Below are positions 44,867 through 55,530 of a stretch of 64,000 nt of DNA, in pieces; position 1 is the first letter of the stretch; every line of letters begins with the position of its first letter. Source of the DNA: Rhabdophis nuchalis (lineage: Eukaryota; Chordata; Lepidosauria; Squamata; Natricidae); assembly GCA_039707465.1 (NCBI GenBank), contig CM077643.1, positions 379,108,419-379,172,418 of the forward strand, in the 5' to 3' direction. Under the pieces are notes generated by a model. That model ran no database searches, was not told the DNA's origin, and saw only the letters and a program-made list of their open reading frames with translations. The translations under genes and the position numbers were made by a program.

Positions 44867-44935
44867 ATGCCATCTAATGGGCCAGTTGACACCAGCAGTC
44901 CTTCTGCGGACCGGGAGACAGTCGATGCTCACAAG
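44867..44935 (+). CDS. DNMT3A: DNMT3A, first coding exon (residues 1-23)
   Basis: DNMT3A methylates cytosine in CpG sites de novo in the nucleus, using S-adenosylmethionine. This exon encodes MPSNGPVDTSSPSADRETVD plus AHK and ends exactly on a codon with donor AAG/GTAAGG (GT at 44936). It aligns with the mammalian DNMT3A1 start [20 protein letters not shown], where the corresponding Met is residue 4; the codon before is Thr here, so the mammalian MPA extension is lacking. This N-terminal segment belongs to the disordered region specific to the long isoform DNMT3A1. The next coding exon found is at 60486, about 15.5 kb on. No domain is present in this exon, so identification depends on the alignment of both exons together; taken together they are convincing. 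Confidence 0.92.
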
Positions 44936-46463
44936 GTAAGGAAATTTCAGATGAAGGCTGGGGTCACTGCTGTTCCTCTCCCCTATGGCTAGATGGCCCA
45001 CATGTCTCCTTCAGGTTGCTTATGGTTCACACAACATGCTAAACAGGATAAAGTATTCTGTGGCTCAGCATTGTATGGGAATCCCCCAATTGCCTTAGCA
45101 GGTTATGTTATCACATTAATATGCTTCATCTGTTTGCGCTTAGAATGTTCCATAAATACATAAATTGGATTTAATTAAGCATGTCAAGAGCTTTAATATG
45201 TTTTGTGAGCCCAATTTGCGATTGGGAATTGTTGCAGAATTTATTTACTTGTCTGTGCAAAACTGTATAGCACAGGTAGCAAGTGTACCATCTGCATAAT
45301 GCTCTGACTAAACTGCTGAATGTTGGCACCTGTTTAATCCAAATATTAGAGGGTGGAACTTTCTGCTGTAATTAATTTTCATATCCATTAAATAGGTGAG
45401 AATTATAGAGCAGATGGTGTAGAATAAGAGGAAGAAGAGAATTCACACTTGTTGATGATGCACTTGGATTTTTTTATATCCATGTTTGATGCTTCAGAGA
45501 CAAGAAAAAGTGTGATGAAACGAACATCCTCTGAGCATCCTTAGGGCAAGCATGTTGAGTGAGAAGACCTGCCTGTTGATCTTTCAGGATGAAGCCACAC
45601 AAGTTCCATTGTCAATCATGCAGGCCAGGAAAGTGAAGGAAGATCTCAGCCATCAGAGAATGGGTTGGCAAAGATTAAATTTATGAAGATAAGCCTGTTT
45701 CAGTCAGACTGAGTTGAGAACTATAGGCTAGTGAAAGAGTAAAAGAGGATAATTAGGCTTATCCTAATGTAGGAGTTGGCAGTGATGTGTGCTTTCTTTT
45801 CAAGGAAATGAGTGCACCACACAGCAAAGTAGCATGTGTTGGGTGAAAGGGGTATTTGAAGTAAGAAGTTTGTTTCAACTCTGTGATTGCTGACATATGG
45901 GCAAAGTAGAGCCAATTATGGAATCCAACGTGCAATGTAAACATGAAGGAAATCTTGCATAAGGCCTGCATTTATCTATTGACCTAGTTGTCCTGCTTTG
46001 CTCTCCGGTAAATTGAAAGCAGGGGATGCAGAGTGTGAGAATCAATTAGACAATTTGTCCCTTGAGGAACATAAAACAAATCTCAGTTACTGCTTCTAGG
46101 GCTGGAAATGTGGTAAAGTGGTTGTGAGAATGTGTTTGTGTCAGGTTGCATTGTAGCTGAAAGGATTCGCTAAGAGGGAGCATGATGGGAGGAACATTGT
46201 ATTGACCTCAAATGCACAGGGAGATGGGAGATCTAGAATAGAAATCAAGGCACCTATTGCAGGGAATCTCTGTAAAAACTTCAGATTGTGGGGTTCTGCA
46301 GCGTATCTAAGCTAAAGGAACTTGTTTGAAATTGGTGCTGTCCCAAAATGGTGCTGGGGAAACAAGCTGTTAGTACAGGAATCTGGATATATAGCTTAGA
46401 TAAGGTTATATGATGGAAATGGGATTCCCAGCCAAGGACCTGAATATGGCACAGTTCAAGGTC
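44936..46463. other. DNMT3A: Intron, nothing recognised
   Basis: No repeat or extra exon that I can support. Confidence 0.5.
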
Positions 46464-46471
46464 CTTTAGAT

Positions 46472-47382
46472 CAGTAGTTCTTAACCTTTTTGAAAGAATA
46501 GCCCTCTTGAACCATTGAGGAGGTTATCATTGCCCCCCTCCCCCAACATAACCTCTCAATCACAACACATTGGAAATAATTCTTCAATTTATGCAAACAC
46601 ATTTTTTATTTTCTTTAAAATTGTTATCAGGACATATCCATGCAAATAATTTATTGCAAGTCTTTCCCCCATATCTCAACTGTGTGAAAATCGCTTCATT
46701 TGAAAATGTTTTCTCACAAAGAAGACAAAACAGAAGCTGTACGTTGGAAGAAGATGGAATGAATCCCAATTTTAGGTATTCCGACAAATATTGGCCACAC
46801 TTCCTCTTCTCGGCCACGTTGAGAGATCTTCGAAATGAAAGGCACCAACTGCAAATTACATTTTCGACTGCACTGGAACACCATAAAACACACGTGGATG
46901 TCGATAAACCTAGTTTCAACAGTTACGTTGGCATTACAGCTGGCATCACAGGGGACAGCCGCTCCGCATGCAATGGTTCGAAAGAAGCGCTCACCCCTCC
47001 ATCACTGCTCATTCTGGCCAATGGCGTGCCACTGTATGGGTAGAGTGATAGAGGCTGCTGCGCAACACGCATGAAGATGAGCAATGCGTATTCACATATG
47101 TATGGCGTTCTGTACTGAAGCTAGCTGGAGGAACATTTTAAAACATAGTTTAACCCACTAATAGCAAGCAATCTGATGTTTTTGTACCACAGATATACAG
47201 TGGTTCACTGTACGAAAAAAGTCTCAAAAGTGTCCCCAAAACTTCTCGCTCCATCGCCCCCCATATCGCCCTCCTTCTGTTCCTTTGCCCCCACGTCACC
47301 CCTTTTCGTTCCATTCTCCCCCTGAAAAACAAAATCACCCCCTGGGGGGGGGGAGCGATATCGCCCAGATTAAGAACCACTG
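46472..47382 (-). mobile_element. hAT element with a transposase fragment (deletion derivative)
   Basis: Ends CAGTAGTTCTTAACCTTTTT and CAGATTAAGAACCACTG are inverted repeats, flanked by a perfect duplication CTTTAGAT (46464-46471 and 47383-47390). At 911 bp it is too short for a full transposase of about 600 codons, and its inside carries only the N-terminal part on the minus strand (see 46584-46919). It probably arose by internal deletion of an autonomous element. Runs such as cgccccccatatcgccc near the right end echo the atcgcccag terminus. Confidence 0.88.
46584..46919 (-). pseudogene. hAT transposase N-terminal fragment
   Basis: The minus-strand frame includes KRKCGQYLSEYLKLGFIPSS, then NVQLLFCLLCEKTFSNEA. 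The pattern (Y-L-K-L-G-F-I, then a C-x-x-C pair and SNEA) is the beginning of hAT transposases of the Charlie/Buster kind and of host genes derived from them. There it is a BED-type zinc finger region before the catalytic core. The catalytic RNase-H-like domain and dimerisation domain are missing. A plus-strand frame of 157 codons overlaps and is a shadow. Confidence 0.7.
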
Positions 47383-47390
47383 CTTTAGAT

Positions 47391-47831
47391 TAAACTCCAG
47401 CCCACAAACCTGTAGGGCCTTGAACTAGTAGCATTCAGTGGCACAGTGAGTCACCACCTCTTACACTGTGTGGCCTTCGGTTGATATGGTTGCCATCCCT
47501 TTATTCCATTAAGTTTGCCTAGGAGACTGCCTGCAAGTACGGCTGCTGAGGCTATGATTCAGACAGCTCCAGGAAAGGAACAGAGGCTGGCAGAAAGAAG
47601 CAGGATTTATTGGAAGGGTGTCATCAACCTAACTTTTTATATATTTGCTTTTATGCAGTATTGTTCATCCCAGTGCATTAAACACCATCAATATAAATCA
47701 GAGAGGCAGAAATCTTGACAAATAAGATTTATGCTGGAGCTGCTGCCAGAAAGCTGATGTGATACAATGGGTGAGATACTGGAGTGGTACCTGGAAGAAA
47801 TAGATACAAGTCTACTGTCAGCCATGGAAAC
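47391..47831. other. DNMT3A: Intron, nothing recognised
   Basis: No supported feature. Confidence 0.5.
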
Positions 47832-47839
47832 CTCTAGAT

Positions 47840-48206
47840 CAGGGATGGCGAACCTATGGCACAGGTGCCACAGGTGGCACGCAGAACCATTTCTTAGGGC
47901 ACGCGAGGCATTGCCCTGTCAGCTCCAGCACGCATGAGTGTGCTGGCCAGCTGATTTAGGCCTTCTTTTGAGGCCTCTGGAGGCTTCAGGGAAGCTCCTG
48001 AAGCCTCTGGAGGTGGGGAGGGGAGGCTGTTTTCACTCTTCCCAGGCTCCTAGAAAGCCTCTGGAGCCTGGGGAGGGCAAAAAAAGCACGCCAAAAGCAG
48101 GAGGTCGCACACATAGCATTATGGCTGTGGCACGCCCACACATGTCCCCCTCCCCTACGCTCCCCCCGCTTTTGGCACGCGAGCCAAAAAAGGTTAGCCA
48201 TCACTG
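47840..48206 (+). mobile_element. Non-autonomous hAT element (GGCAC family, copy 2)
   Basis: Ends CAGGGATGGCGAACCTATGG and AAGGTTAGCCATCACTG, flanked by a perfect duplication CTCTAGAT (47832-47839 and 48207-48214). The interior has repeated gaggcctctggaggcttcag and ggcacgc motifs. Confidence 0.9.
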
Positions 48207-48214
48207 CTCTAGAT

Positions 48215-49392
48215 GATTTTGTCTACCTCTGAGAGTTGTCATTTGAAAAATTGGAGGAGGAGGTAAAATTATGTTGCTTTGGTTTCCTGGCTAAACAAAT
48301 AGGAAGCAATCGAATAAAGGACAAATGAGCCTAATATCTGGGCTAGCCAAGTTTCATGAGGAAAAGTGTTCCAGAGTCAGGGCTCCACCTTCAAAGGTCC
48401 TCGGCCCTTTATGAAGACAACATCTCTGTGACTGCTGACAAAAGACAGGTTGGAATGGAACCAACCTGTGTTTCCAGTGTTTGTATTTTTGTATTATTAA
48501 AAGTTGATCCAGACATCGTACATTCACTCAAAATATAAATAGGCTTATAATAAACATAATTCTTTAAAGAATTGTGAAAGCTGCATAACTTTTTATTTGA
48601 ATTTAGGGCCAATTTAAGAATGGAAACTGCCTTGTTGCCCAGTAGCGGTCCTAGGTTGGAATGTAATAGAGAGATTGTATTCCAGTTGGCTTTGCTGAAT
48701 GTACTTGTGGTTTGGGATGCTATAGTAGCAGGTGGCAACTAAAATGTGATCTTGGCAGAACTAAAAAACTGAACACATTTAGTACTTGGATAAGGGAGTA
48801 AATTGAGAATTCCAGGGCTACAGACTAGATTGAGAAGTTCATAGAGTAACCTGGGAGGCAACAGTAGATGGATATGTATTGGTGTAAGTTATCAGTAGTC
48901 AACTTTAAGATGACTTTACTTTTTTCTTTCCTTTTTCTTGAGCAGTCGAAGGATGCAGTACTTGTGGAATGTTATTTAGCCTCTGGGGTGTGAAATTTTA
49001 CAAGGAACTGTTCTGTCTCATAAATGTTCCTTAACATCTATATGCAGTGTTATGGGAAAGATTATCTGAAATGTTAGGGTTACGTCTCATATGCTGCATT
49101 TGGCCTTAGTCTTTTTCAACGGATGTCATGGAGATTGTGAAAATAATGAATGATTAAATGTCCTTAATCAGATAGCATTTATTTATTTGTTTACTCATTC
49201 ATTCAATTTATATAACTTTCCATCTCATATTTGTGACTGCTGATAACTTAGTTAAAACGTACACAATATCAAAAAACCCAGAATCTGAACAATACAAAAC
49301 ATTAAAATAATTAATTATTAATTATTAAAAATAATTAAAATAATTAAACCCACGCAATACAGTATTAATGAACAGTACAATCATTTAAAAGG
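48215..49392. other. DNMT3A: Intron, nothing recognised
   Basis: No supported feature beyond short AT-rich runs such as attattaattattaaaaata near 49310. Confidence 0.5.
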
Positions 49393-49590
49393 TGGCTCAG
49401 TGCCTAAGACACTGAGGTTGTCGATCAGAAAGATTGGCAACTTGGCCGTTTGAATCCCTAGCACTGCATAACAGAGTGAGCTCCCATTACTTGTCCCAGC
49501 TTCTGCCAACCTAGCAGTTTGAAAGCACATAAAAATGCAAGTAGAAAAATAGGAACCACCTTTGATGGGAAGGTATGAAACTTTACCTTT
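49393..49590 (+). mobile_element. Sauria SINE, internally deleted copy
   Basis: It has a tRNA-like head ggtggctcagtgcctaagac (A box), gtttgaatccctag (B box), then gagctcccattacttgtccc, cagcttctgccaacctagca and aatgcaagtagaaaaatagg. It then jumps from gatgggaaggtat straight to actttacctttaca, so most of the Bov-B-like tail is lost. Confidence 0.8.
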
Positions 49591-50146
49591 ACAACCATTT
49601 TATGGGTTCTACACCACTCTTTTCTCCTCAGGTCAGATAGCAAAGCAAAAACCTTCATGACCTCCTGGAAGCCTGCCAAGGTCAGGACTATCCTTACCTT
49701 GTGGGGAATGATGTTCTGTAGGGCAGCTTCAGTAGCAAAAAAGACCCTCCACCTGACTCCCACCATTCTCCAGTAGATAGAACCAATGCTAAGTCTCTTC
49801 TGCTAGACGTTATATGAGGAGCAGATATTATTGGGGGGACACAGTCCCTCTAATCATCCTCAAATAATTTGAACTTGTTTGAAAATATCATGTGGTCTGT
49901 TTTAGTGTGTTTTTTAATATCTCGGTTCTTTGGAAAGGAAAGGAAAGCAGCAAGAGGGAGAAGAAATGCTTGTGTCCCAGCTGAAGTTCCATTTGGTATG
50001 CCAGCTGTGCTTTTGGGCATAGGAAATTTGGCCAGTATTAATTATTGTGATACACTCTATATCCAGCTGCCTGTGAATAGTATTGAGAAACAACAACTAG
50101 TCGAAATCTAGGTATCTTGTCAGGGGTGTTACATACTAATGTACTG

Positions 50147-50463
50147 CAGGCCTGCACAACTTGCAGAGTGGAATGGGCCACATTAATGCGTTAAAAATAC
50201 TTGCAGGCTGCAAAGGAACAGCTGGCGTGTTGATCGGTTGTTGACTAGGTGAGCAGTGCAGTGATTAACTGATCATATCAGTGAGGTGTGGAAGTGTCTT
50301 CTGAGGCAGCAATCAGTAAAGTCAGCAGCCTGTTCTTTAGGGGGAGCAACACCTTTTGGGGAGGGGGCAGTGGGCTTATTGATTTTTTTTTTTTTTTAAA
50401 TGCCAATACTAGTTTGTTTGGTGGGCCACATGCAGCCTATACGCTGTATATTGTCCAGGCTTG
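50147..50463 (+). mobile_element. Non-autonomous hAT element
   Basis: Ends CAGGCCTGCACAACTTGCAG and TATTGTCCAGGCTTG, flanked by a perfect duplication ATGTACTG (50139-50146 and 50464-50471). A poly-T run lies near 50385-50398. No coding capacity. Confidence 0.88.
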
Positions 50464-50744
50464 ATGTACTGGAAATAATATTTGTTTCTGGGCACGATTT
50501 ATAATTCTGAGTTTGGCTTACCGATCCCTAAAAGGTTATTCCTAAAAAGTCGCCTTGAAACAAGATGGGTAGTAAAATAATGAAATAAAACAAAATAACA
50601 AAATAAAATAATATAAAAAATACAATTATAAAATAAAATGGTTTGACTCTAAAATAATTGAAGGACCATTTTTCATTTGAATGTCTTCTTAAATTATACC
50701 TCTTATATGAAGGTTTTTTTTAATGTTCTGCTATTTGGAAGGAA

Positions 50745-51086
50745 TAAGGGATGCAGTGGCTCAGTGGCTAAGAGACTGAGCTTGTCGATCAGGTTTGAAT
50801 CCCTAGCGCCGCATAACATAATGAGCTCCCGTTACTTTTCCCAGCTTCTGCCAACCTAGCAGTTCGAAAGTATGTAAAAAATGCAAGTAGAAAAATAGGA
50901 ACCACCTTTTGATGGGAAGATAACGTGTTCTGTGCGCCTTCGGCATTTAGTCATGCCAGCCACATGACCATTGAGACGTCTTCGGACAGCACTGGCTCTT
51001 TGGCTTTGAAACAGAGATGAGCACCGCCCCCTAGAGTTGGGAATGACTAGCTTATATGTGTGAGGGGAACCTTTACCTTATTTAGA
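50745..51086 (+). mobile_element. Sauria SINE, full-length type
   Basis: tRNA-like head (gcagtggctcagtggctaag; B box ggtttgaatccctag), a unique middle (tcccagcttctgccaaccta, catgccagccacatgacc) and a Bov-B-like tail gcaccgccccctagagtt, gaggggaacctttacctta. This architecture defines Sauria SINEs of lizards and snakes, moved by Bov-B LINE enzymes. Confidence 0.88.
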
Positions 51087-51735
51087 AGGAATAAATTGGT
51101 GTGTATTCAAGACAAACCTTTCCGGTAGTGGCATTTTACTTGAGGAATTTCCTACTGAGGGAGATTATAGTGGCTATAAAGATAATAAACCTCCTGATAA
51201 ATGTTCTTAAATACTATACTGTAATACTTGCTCCTCCATTTCTTAGTATTGTATGAAATTTTAATGATATGTACATTGGATATTATTCTAGCAGCCTACT
51301 AGGAAGAAGATAAGATTTATAAATGTTCTAAGTACAGAACTAAATAAAACAAATTTGGAATATTAATTTCCAAATTCTGCACTAATTGAAGTAATTTCTG
51401 CTTGATGTTATTGTTGCTGCGAATTCTAACTGATTTTCATGTTATTCACTGTAGTAACTAAAATCTTTTCTCAAGTGATATCTTAAACTATCTCTACTTT
51501 CCCTAAACCAACTTGTATTACATTACATGCAAAATCTGCTATTTTTAATCATTTTGTGAACTTTGCACTTTTGTGGCTCAGTGCAGGGTTGCTTATTAAG
51601 AACTTACCTGTGGTTTGTTCACTTGTGAAGATCCTCTTAAACGGTGTTAAACAGTGAGAACCAGAATTTGGGAGAGAAGTTGCAGGACTCAGATTTGTAG
51701 ACACTTCTGTTTATAGCTTAGCTGTCTGTCATGAG
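51087..51735. other. DNMT3A: Intron, nothing recognised
   Basis: AT-rich, no supported feature. Confidence 0.5.
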
Positions 51736-51869
51736 TAGGGTTCCCAATCTTGGCAACTTTAAGACTTGTGGACTTCAACTCCCAGAATTCTCCAGCCAGC
51801 ATAGCTGGCTGGAGAATTCTGGGAGTTGAAGTCCACAAGTCTTAAAGTTGCCAAGTTTGGGAACCCCTG
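51736..51869. mobile_element. Palindromic hAT MITE
   Basis: Arms TAGGGTTCCCAATCTTGGCA and GCCAAGTTTGGGAACCCCTG surround ccagccagcatagctggctgg. Arms pair over about 60 bp. Flanks (GTCATGAG, AGTTAGAG) do not match well, so no duplication is claimed. Confidence 0.85.
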
Positions 51870-53274
51870 AGTTAGAGTGATCAAGTAGATTTCAGATGTG
51901 AGTAGGGTATAAGTGATAGAGTACTAATAAAAGAATATTTGTAACAGGGTTGAAATGAGGGGTCCCTGGTGCTCTCTGAGCTTGGTTGTTCTCTTGCAGA
52001 TGCTTTCTTACCCAAAGTAGATAACATCAGTTTGGGTCATGAAACATTTGCAAGAAAGCAACTAAGCTCGGAGAAACAAGGACCCCTTAAGTGATAAAAT
52101 ATTTGCTTTGCACCAAACAGTTTCTTGGTATTTCCAATTAGTGATGGAAAGAAATCTGAAATTTTGAAGCAGCATCCAGTGGGTATAGATGAGCCCCTAC
52201 CAACCTACATATTTTTAGGACCACAACTCCCAGGATTCTCAATTAGCACCAGTCCAAACTCACTCAGTGGGGAGGTCTGAAGAATGGCTATCCTGCACGA
52301 TATTGAAAAGATAGCAGGTGGACCTTGAGATGTCATTCTTTGTTTAGATAAGTATCACACTTTGAATGGTTGTTGGAAAAATATAGGAAGTTGAGTCAAA
52401 TCTGGAGGCAGATGTTGCAGACAATAGTCATAATTTGCATGACGTTTTCTGAAACAATTTTTGGCTGGCTTTCAAAGTCAGTTTCATGTATGACTTGCTG
52501 AATACATCAAATACTTGTGTTAAAGCATTATTGGGAGCATTTCCTTTATGCTTTCTAAAGTTGAATAGGAATTATCTGCTTTCCTTGATGCATGAGAATT
52601 CCAAAATGGGGTTAGTAATTAGGATTATAACCATAAAAGCAAGATTATTTTATTTATTCCTTCAAGGAACATTTATTCTACTTTTCAGCTACATGTTGCT
52701 TGAGGCATCTGAGTGAAATAATAGAAAAATTAATACAAATACAAAAATATTTAGCAAAAGCAATAATTAAAAGAATGTAAATTATGCACTTATTTCCACA
52801 GGGGGAACAAAATAAAGCCAGCAGTGAGAATTCATTACTTTGGCAAGGCAAAATCCTGTCAGAACAGATCAGATGTTTGGGTGTGAAAGACTAATAGAGA
52901 ATTGTTAAACAAGTATGCATTTACAACAGCATAGGTCTGCATCGTTTTCCCATCCGCACAGCTAAAGCGGGCAGCTTTTTTGCTGCTGGCTCTGAATGGG
53001 CAGTTTGATAGAGGAAGAGGAGACCCTTCAAGCAAGTATGCAGGACTTTGTGATCCCTGAATCCACTCCCCACCCCCAATCATGGTGTGAGAAATTAAAC
53101 ACAAATGGTGTGGTTTTTCTTAGTTTTAAGAGGGAAACGGAAGTAGGTCACATTTCTGAATTGGAGCTTTGGGTTTCAAAAGGGCTAAGTGATAAGAACC
53201 GGGCTTCATGCTATTCTGTCTTGTACAAATTTCTGAGCAAAGCTATTTCTTAATAGTTGCAGCAAGGGGGTATT
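51870..53274. other. DNMT3A: Intron, nothing recognised
   Basis: A phrase ccacaactcccaggattctc near 52222 resembles a worn fragment of the palindromic family. No other feature. Confidence 0.45.
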
Positions 53275-53545
53275 TTTTTATTTTTATTTTATTAAATTTA
53301 TACCCCGCCCTTCTCCTTGTTAGGACCCAGGGCGGCGCACAGGGATGTTAAAATACATACAAAATATATAAAATATATGAAATTTAAATACTTATTCTAA
53401 TAAATAAACCTTGCGCTAAAAACCGAATTAAAATCCCAAGTTTAAAAACTATCTAATAGTCAGTATGGAGGTTACGCTAGGCCGGCTAGATGAAATAGGT
53501 GTGTCTTCAGACACTTGCGGAAGAGGCGGAGGTCGGAGATGGTGC
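53275..53545 (-). mobile_element. L2 LINE, 3' end fragment (old)
   Basis: On the minus strand, remnants of the terminal protein (RLFRKCLKTHLFHLAGLA-like) near 53545-53475 are followed by a 3' UTR with ccctgtgcgccgccctgggt and a tail of aataaaataaaa. It is more diverged than the copies at 7 and 9 kb. Confidence 0.75.
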
Positions 53546-54069
53546 GGGGTATAGGTGTGTTGTAGGATTATTTGGTAATGACAGCAAGATGGAAGAAGAA
53601 AGAGAGGGAGGACCCCTAGAGAAGATAATCGAGCTATTCATTAAAGCTGAATCACAGGTGGGGCTAATGATTTAGGTATGGATGAGTCACAGATCCATCT
53701 GGAAGGAATTGTCACACAATAGTGGAAAAGAAAAGAGAATGGATGCTTGGCATTCTTGTTTTGAAATCACAATAACCTACCGTCCATAGTTATGGACCAC
53801 CCTGTTGTGTATTTGTCCTCGGAGGGATCTTCTTGAGAGGTTGTCCCGCTTTGCATAATTGAGCAAGCAGTGTTCTGTTTAAGGAGGGGCTTTACTGAGA
53901 ATCCCAGACTTTTAATCAACTAACAGTACTAGGACACGTCCACAGCTTCATAGCACCAATGCATTTTCAAACCAACACACAAATTATTTTCACTTCTGCC
54001 AATCTTTAAAGGCAAGAGTACATGGAGAAGTCTTTTTTTTTTTTTTTTTGCTAATGGGGGTTTCCACCA
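53546..54069. other. DNMT3A: Intron, nothing recognised
   Basis: Includes a poly-T run at 54031-54049. No other feature. Confidence 0.5.
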
Positions 54070-54294
54070 GATGAGAAAAAGATAGCAATAGCACTTAGAC
54101 TTATCTACTGCTTCACAGTGCTTTAGAGCCCTCTAATACAGAGTCAGCATATTGCCCCCAACAATCTGAGTCCTCATTTTATTCACTTCTGAAGTATGGA
54201 AGGCTGAGTCAACCATGAGCCTGGTGAGATTCGATCTGCCAAACTGCTGGCAGCCAGTGAACAGCAGAAGTAGCCTGCAGTACTGCACTCTAAC
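54070..54294 (-). mobile_element. tRNA-derived SINE (MIR-like), interrupted by a hAT element
   Basis: On the minus strand it starts at 55530 as gctgcggtggcgcagtggat (A-box-like), is broken by the element 54295-55495, and resumes with gcagtactgcaggctacttc. The B box region is ggcagatcgaatctcaccag, followed by tgactcagccttccatactt, caatatgctgactctgtatt and ctttaaagcactgtgaag-like sequence. It is common in squamates. The head remnant lies at 55496-55530. Confidence 0.7.
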
Positions 54295-54816
54295 CAGTGG
54301 TGGGTTCCTACCGGTTCGGACTGGTTCGGCCAAATCAATAGTGATTTGGCAGCCTGGGTCACTGGAACCAGCAGTGACCCAGACATGCCACAACCCTGAC
54401 CCAGTATCCCCAGTCGCTTACCCTGCCCACCCACCTCACCCAGTTACTCCTCACCTCCCAGGCGGTTTGCCGGCCTAAGCTGTCACATGGTGCCTGCCCT
54501 GTGCCCCAACTGTGCTGCCTCCTCCTGCCTACAGGTAAGTCTTGCTAACCTCCCACTCCCCGAAGCTTGCTGCACCCCCCCATCCCCCTAGGCTTGCAAC
54601 CTTGCCTTCCCCCGCCCCTTCCAGGAGTCCCCACAAGCCCCATGATGGCTCCCAGGAGGCTTCAGGGAGGCCTGCTAGACCCAAAATAGGGTATATGGGG
54701 TGCCTAACAAGCCTCCCTGCAGTCTCCTGGGAGAAAAAAATGGGCTGCGGGGGGTGGGGCCTTCAAGGGAGAAAGAAAGAAATCCTCACTGTTTGGGGAT
54801 CCCCAAGTGTATGGAG

Positions 54817-54944
54817 CAGAAGTCCTCAAACTTTGCAACTTTAAAACTTGTAGACTTCAACTCCCAGAATTCAGCTCTGCTGGCTGGAGAATTCTGGGAG
54901 TTGAAGTCCACAAGTCTTAAAGTTGCCAAATTTGAAGACCTCTG
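54817..54944. mobile_element. Palindromic hAT MITE (nested)
   Basis: Arms CAGAAGTCCTCAAACTTTGC and GCCAAATTTGAAGACCTCTG, flanked by GTATGGAG and GCATGGAG, 7 of 8 matching. Inserted in the hAT element 54295-55495. Confidence 0.87.
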
Positions 54945-55006
54945 GCATGGAGCTTGAGTTGAGAGCTTATTGAAAATGCTGCTAGCTGTCCTTGCTCAGG
55001 CTAAGC

Positions 55007-55141
55007 CAGGGGTCTGCAAAGTCGGCTCTTTTAAGACTGGTGGACTTCAACTCCCAGAATTCCCCAGCCAGCCTGGCTGGCTGGGGAATTCTGGGAGTTG
55101 AAGTCCACCAATCTTAAAAGAGCCGACTTTGCAGACCCCTG
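55007..55141. mobile_element. Palindromic hAT MITE (nested)
   Basis: Arms CAGGGGTCTGCAAAGTCGGC and GCCGACTTTGCAGACCCCTG are perfect complements with the centre ccagccagcctggctggctgg. A perfect duplication GGCTAAGC (54999-55006 and 55142-55149) flanks it. It is the cleanest hairpin in the window and the same subfamily as 8551-8679. Confidence 0.95.
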
Positions 55142-55530
55142 GGCTAAGCTAATCAACAGTGGAACTCTTAAGAGGAGACCTTATATCATCTTGGTTATTT
55201 TGGTGCCTCTAACACAGAGGAGAAATTCCCAGAAATCCCCAGGCATTCTTAACCTGTCCCCCCAGTTAAAAAAAAAAACATAGAGCAAAAATTTCATACA
55301 GTATTAAAAAGAATAGAAAAGGGAGCTGCTGTGTATTGTTTAATGGACTGGTAAATTGGCCACACCCATCCAGTCACATGACCGCCAAGCTGCTCCCGCC
55401 TGGTCACATGACTGCCAAACCACTCCCACCCAGTCATGTGACTGCCAAGCCATGCCCACAAAACTGGTAATAATTTTTTTTGAAACCCACCACTGACTCT
55501 ATCCACTGCGCCACCGCAGCTCTTATCATC

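Larger units (their letters stand above)
54295..55495 (+). mobile_element. Large non-autonomous hAT-like element, carries two MITEs
   Basis: It starts CAGTGGTGGGTTCCTACCGG and ends TTGAAACCCACCACTG, flanked by ACTCTAAC (54287-54294) and ACTCTATC (55496-55503), 7 of 8 matching. Without the MITEs at 54817-54944 and 55007-55141 it is about 0.9 kb. Near the right end ggtcacatgactgccaaacc and cagtcatgtgactgccaagc form short tandem repeats. The terminal sequence is shared with 38601-39244. No transposase frame. Confidence 0.8.

Noticed and set aside
46570..47043. 157-codon plus-strand frame
   Set aside because: It is the shadow of a hAT transposase fragment on the other strand inside a transposon with clear ends.
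51736..51869. Target-site duplication for the palindrome at 51736
   Set aside because: GTCATGAG and AGTTAGAG share only three positions in register, so it is not counted among the elements with duplications.
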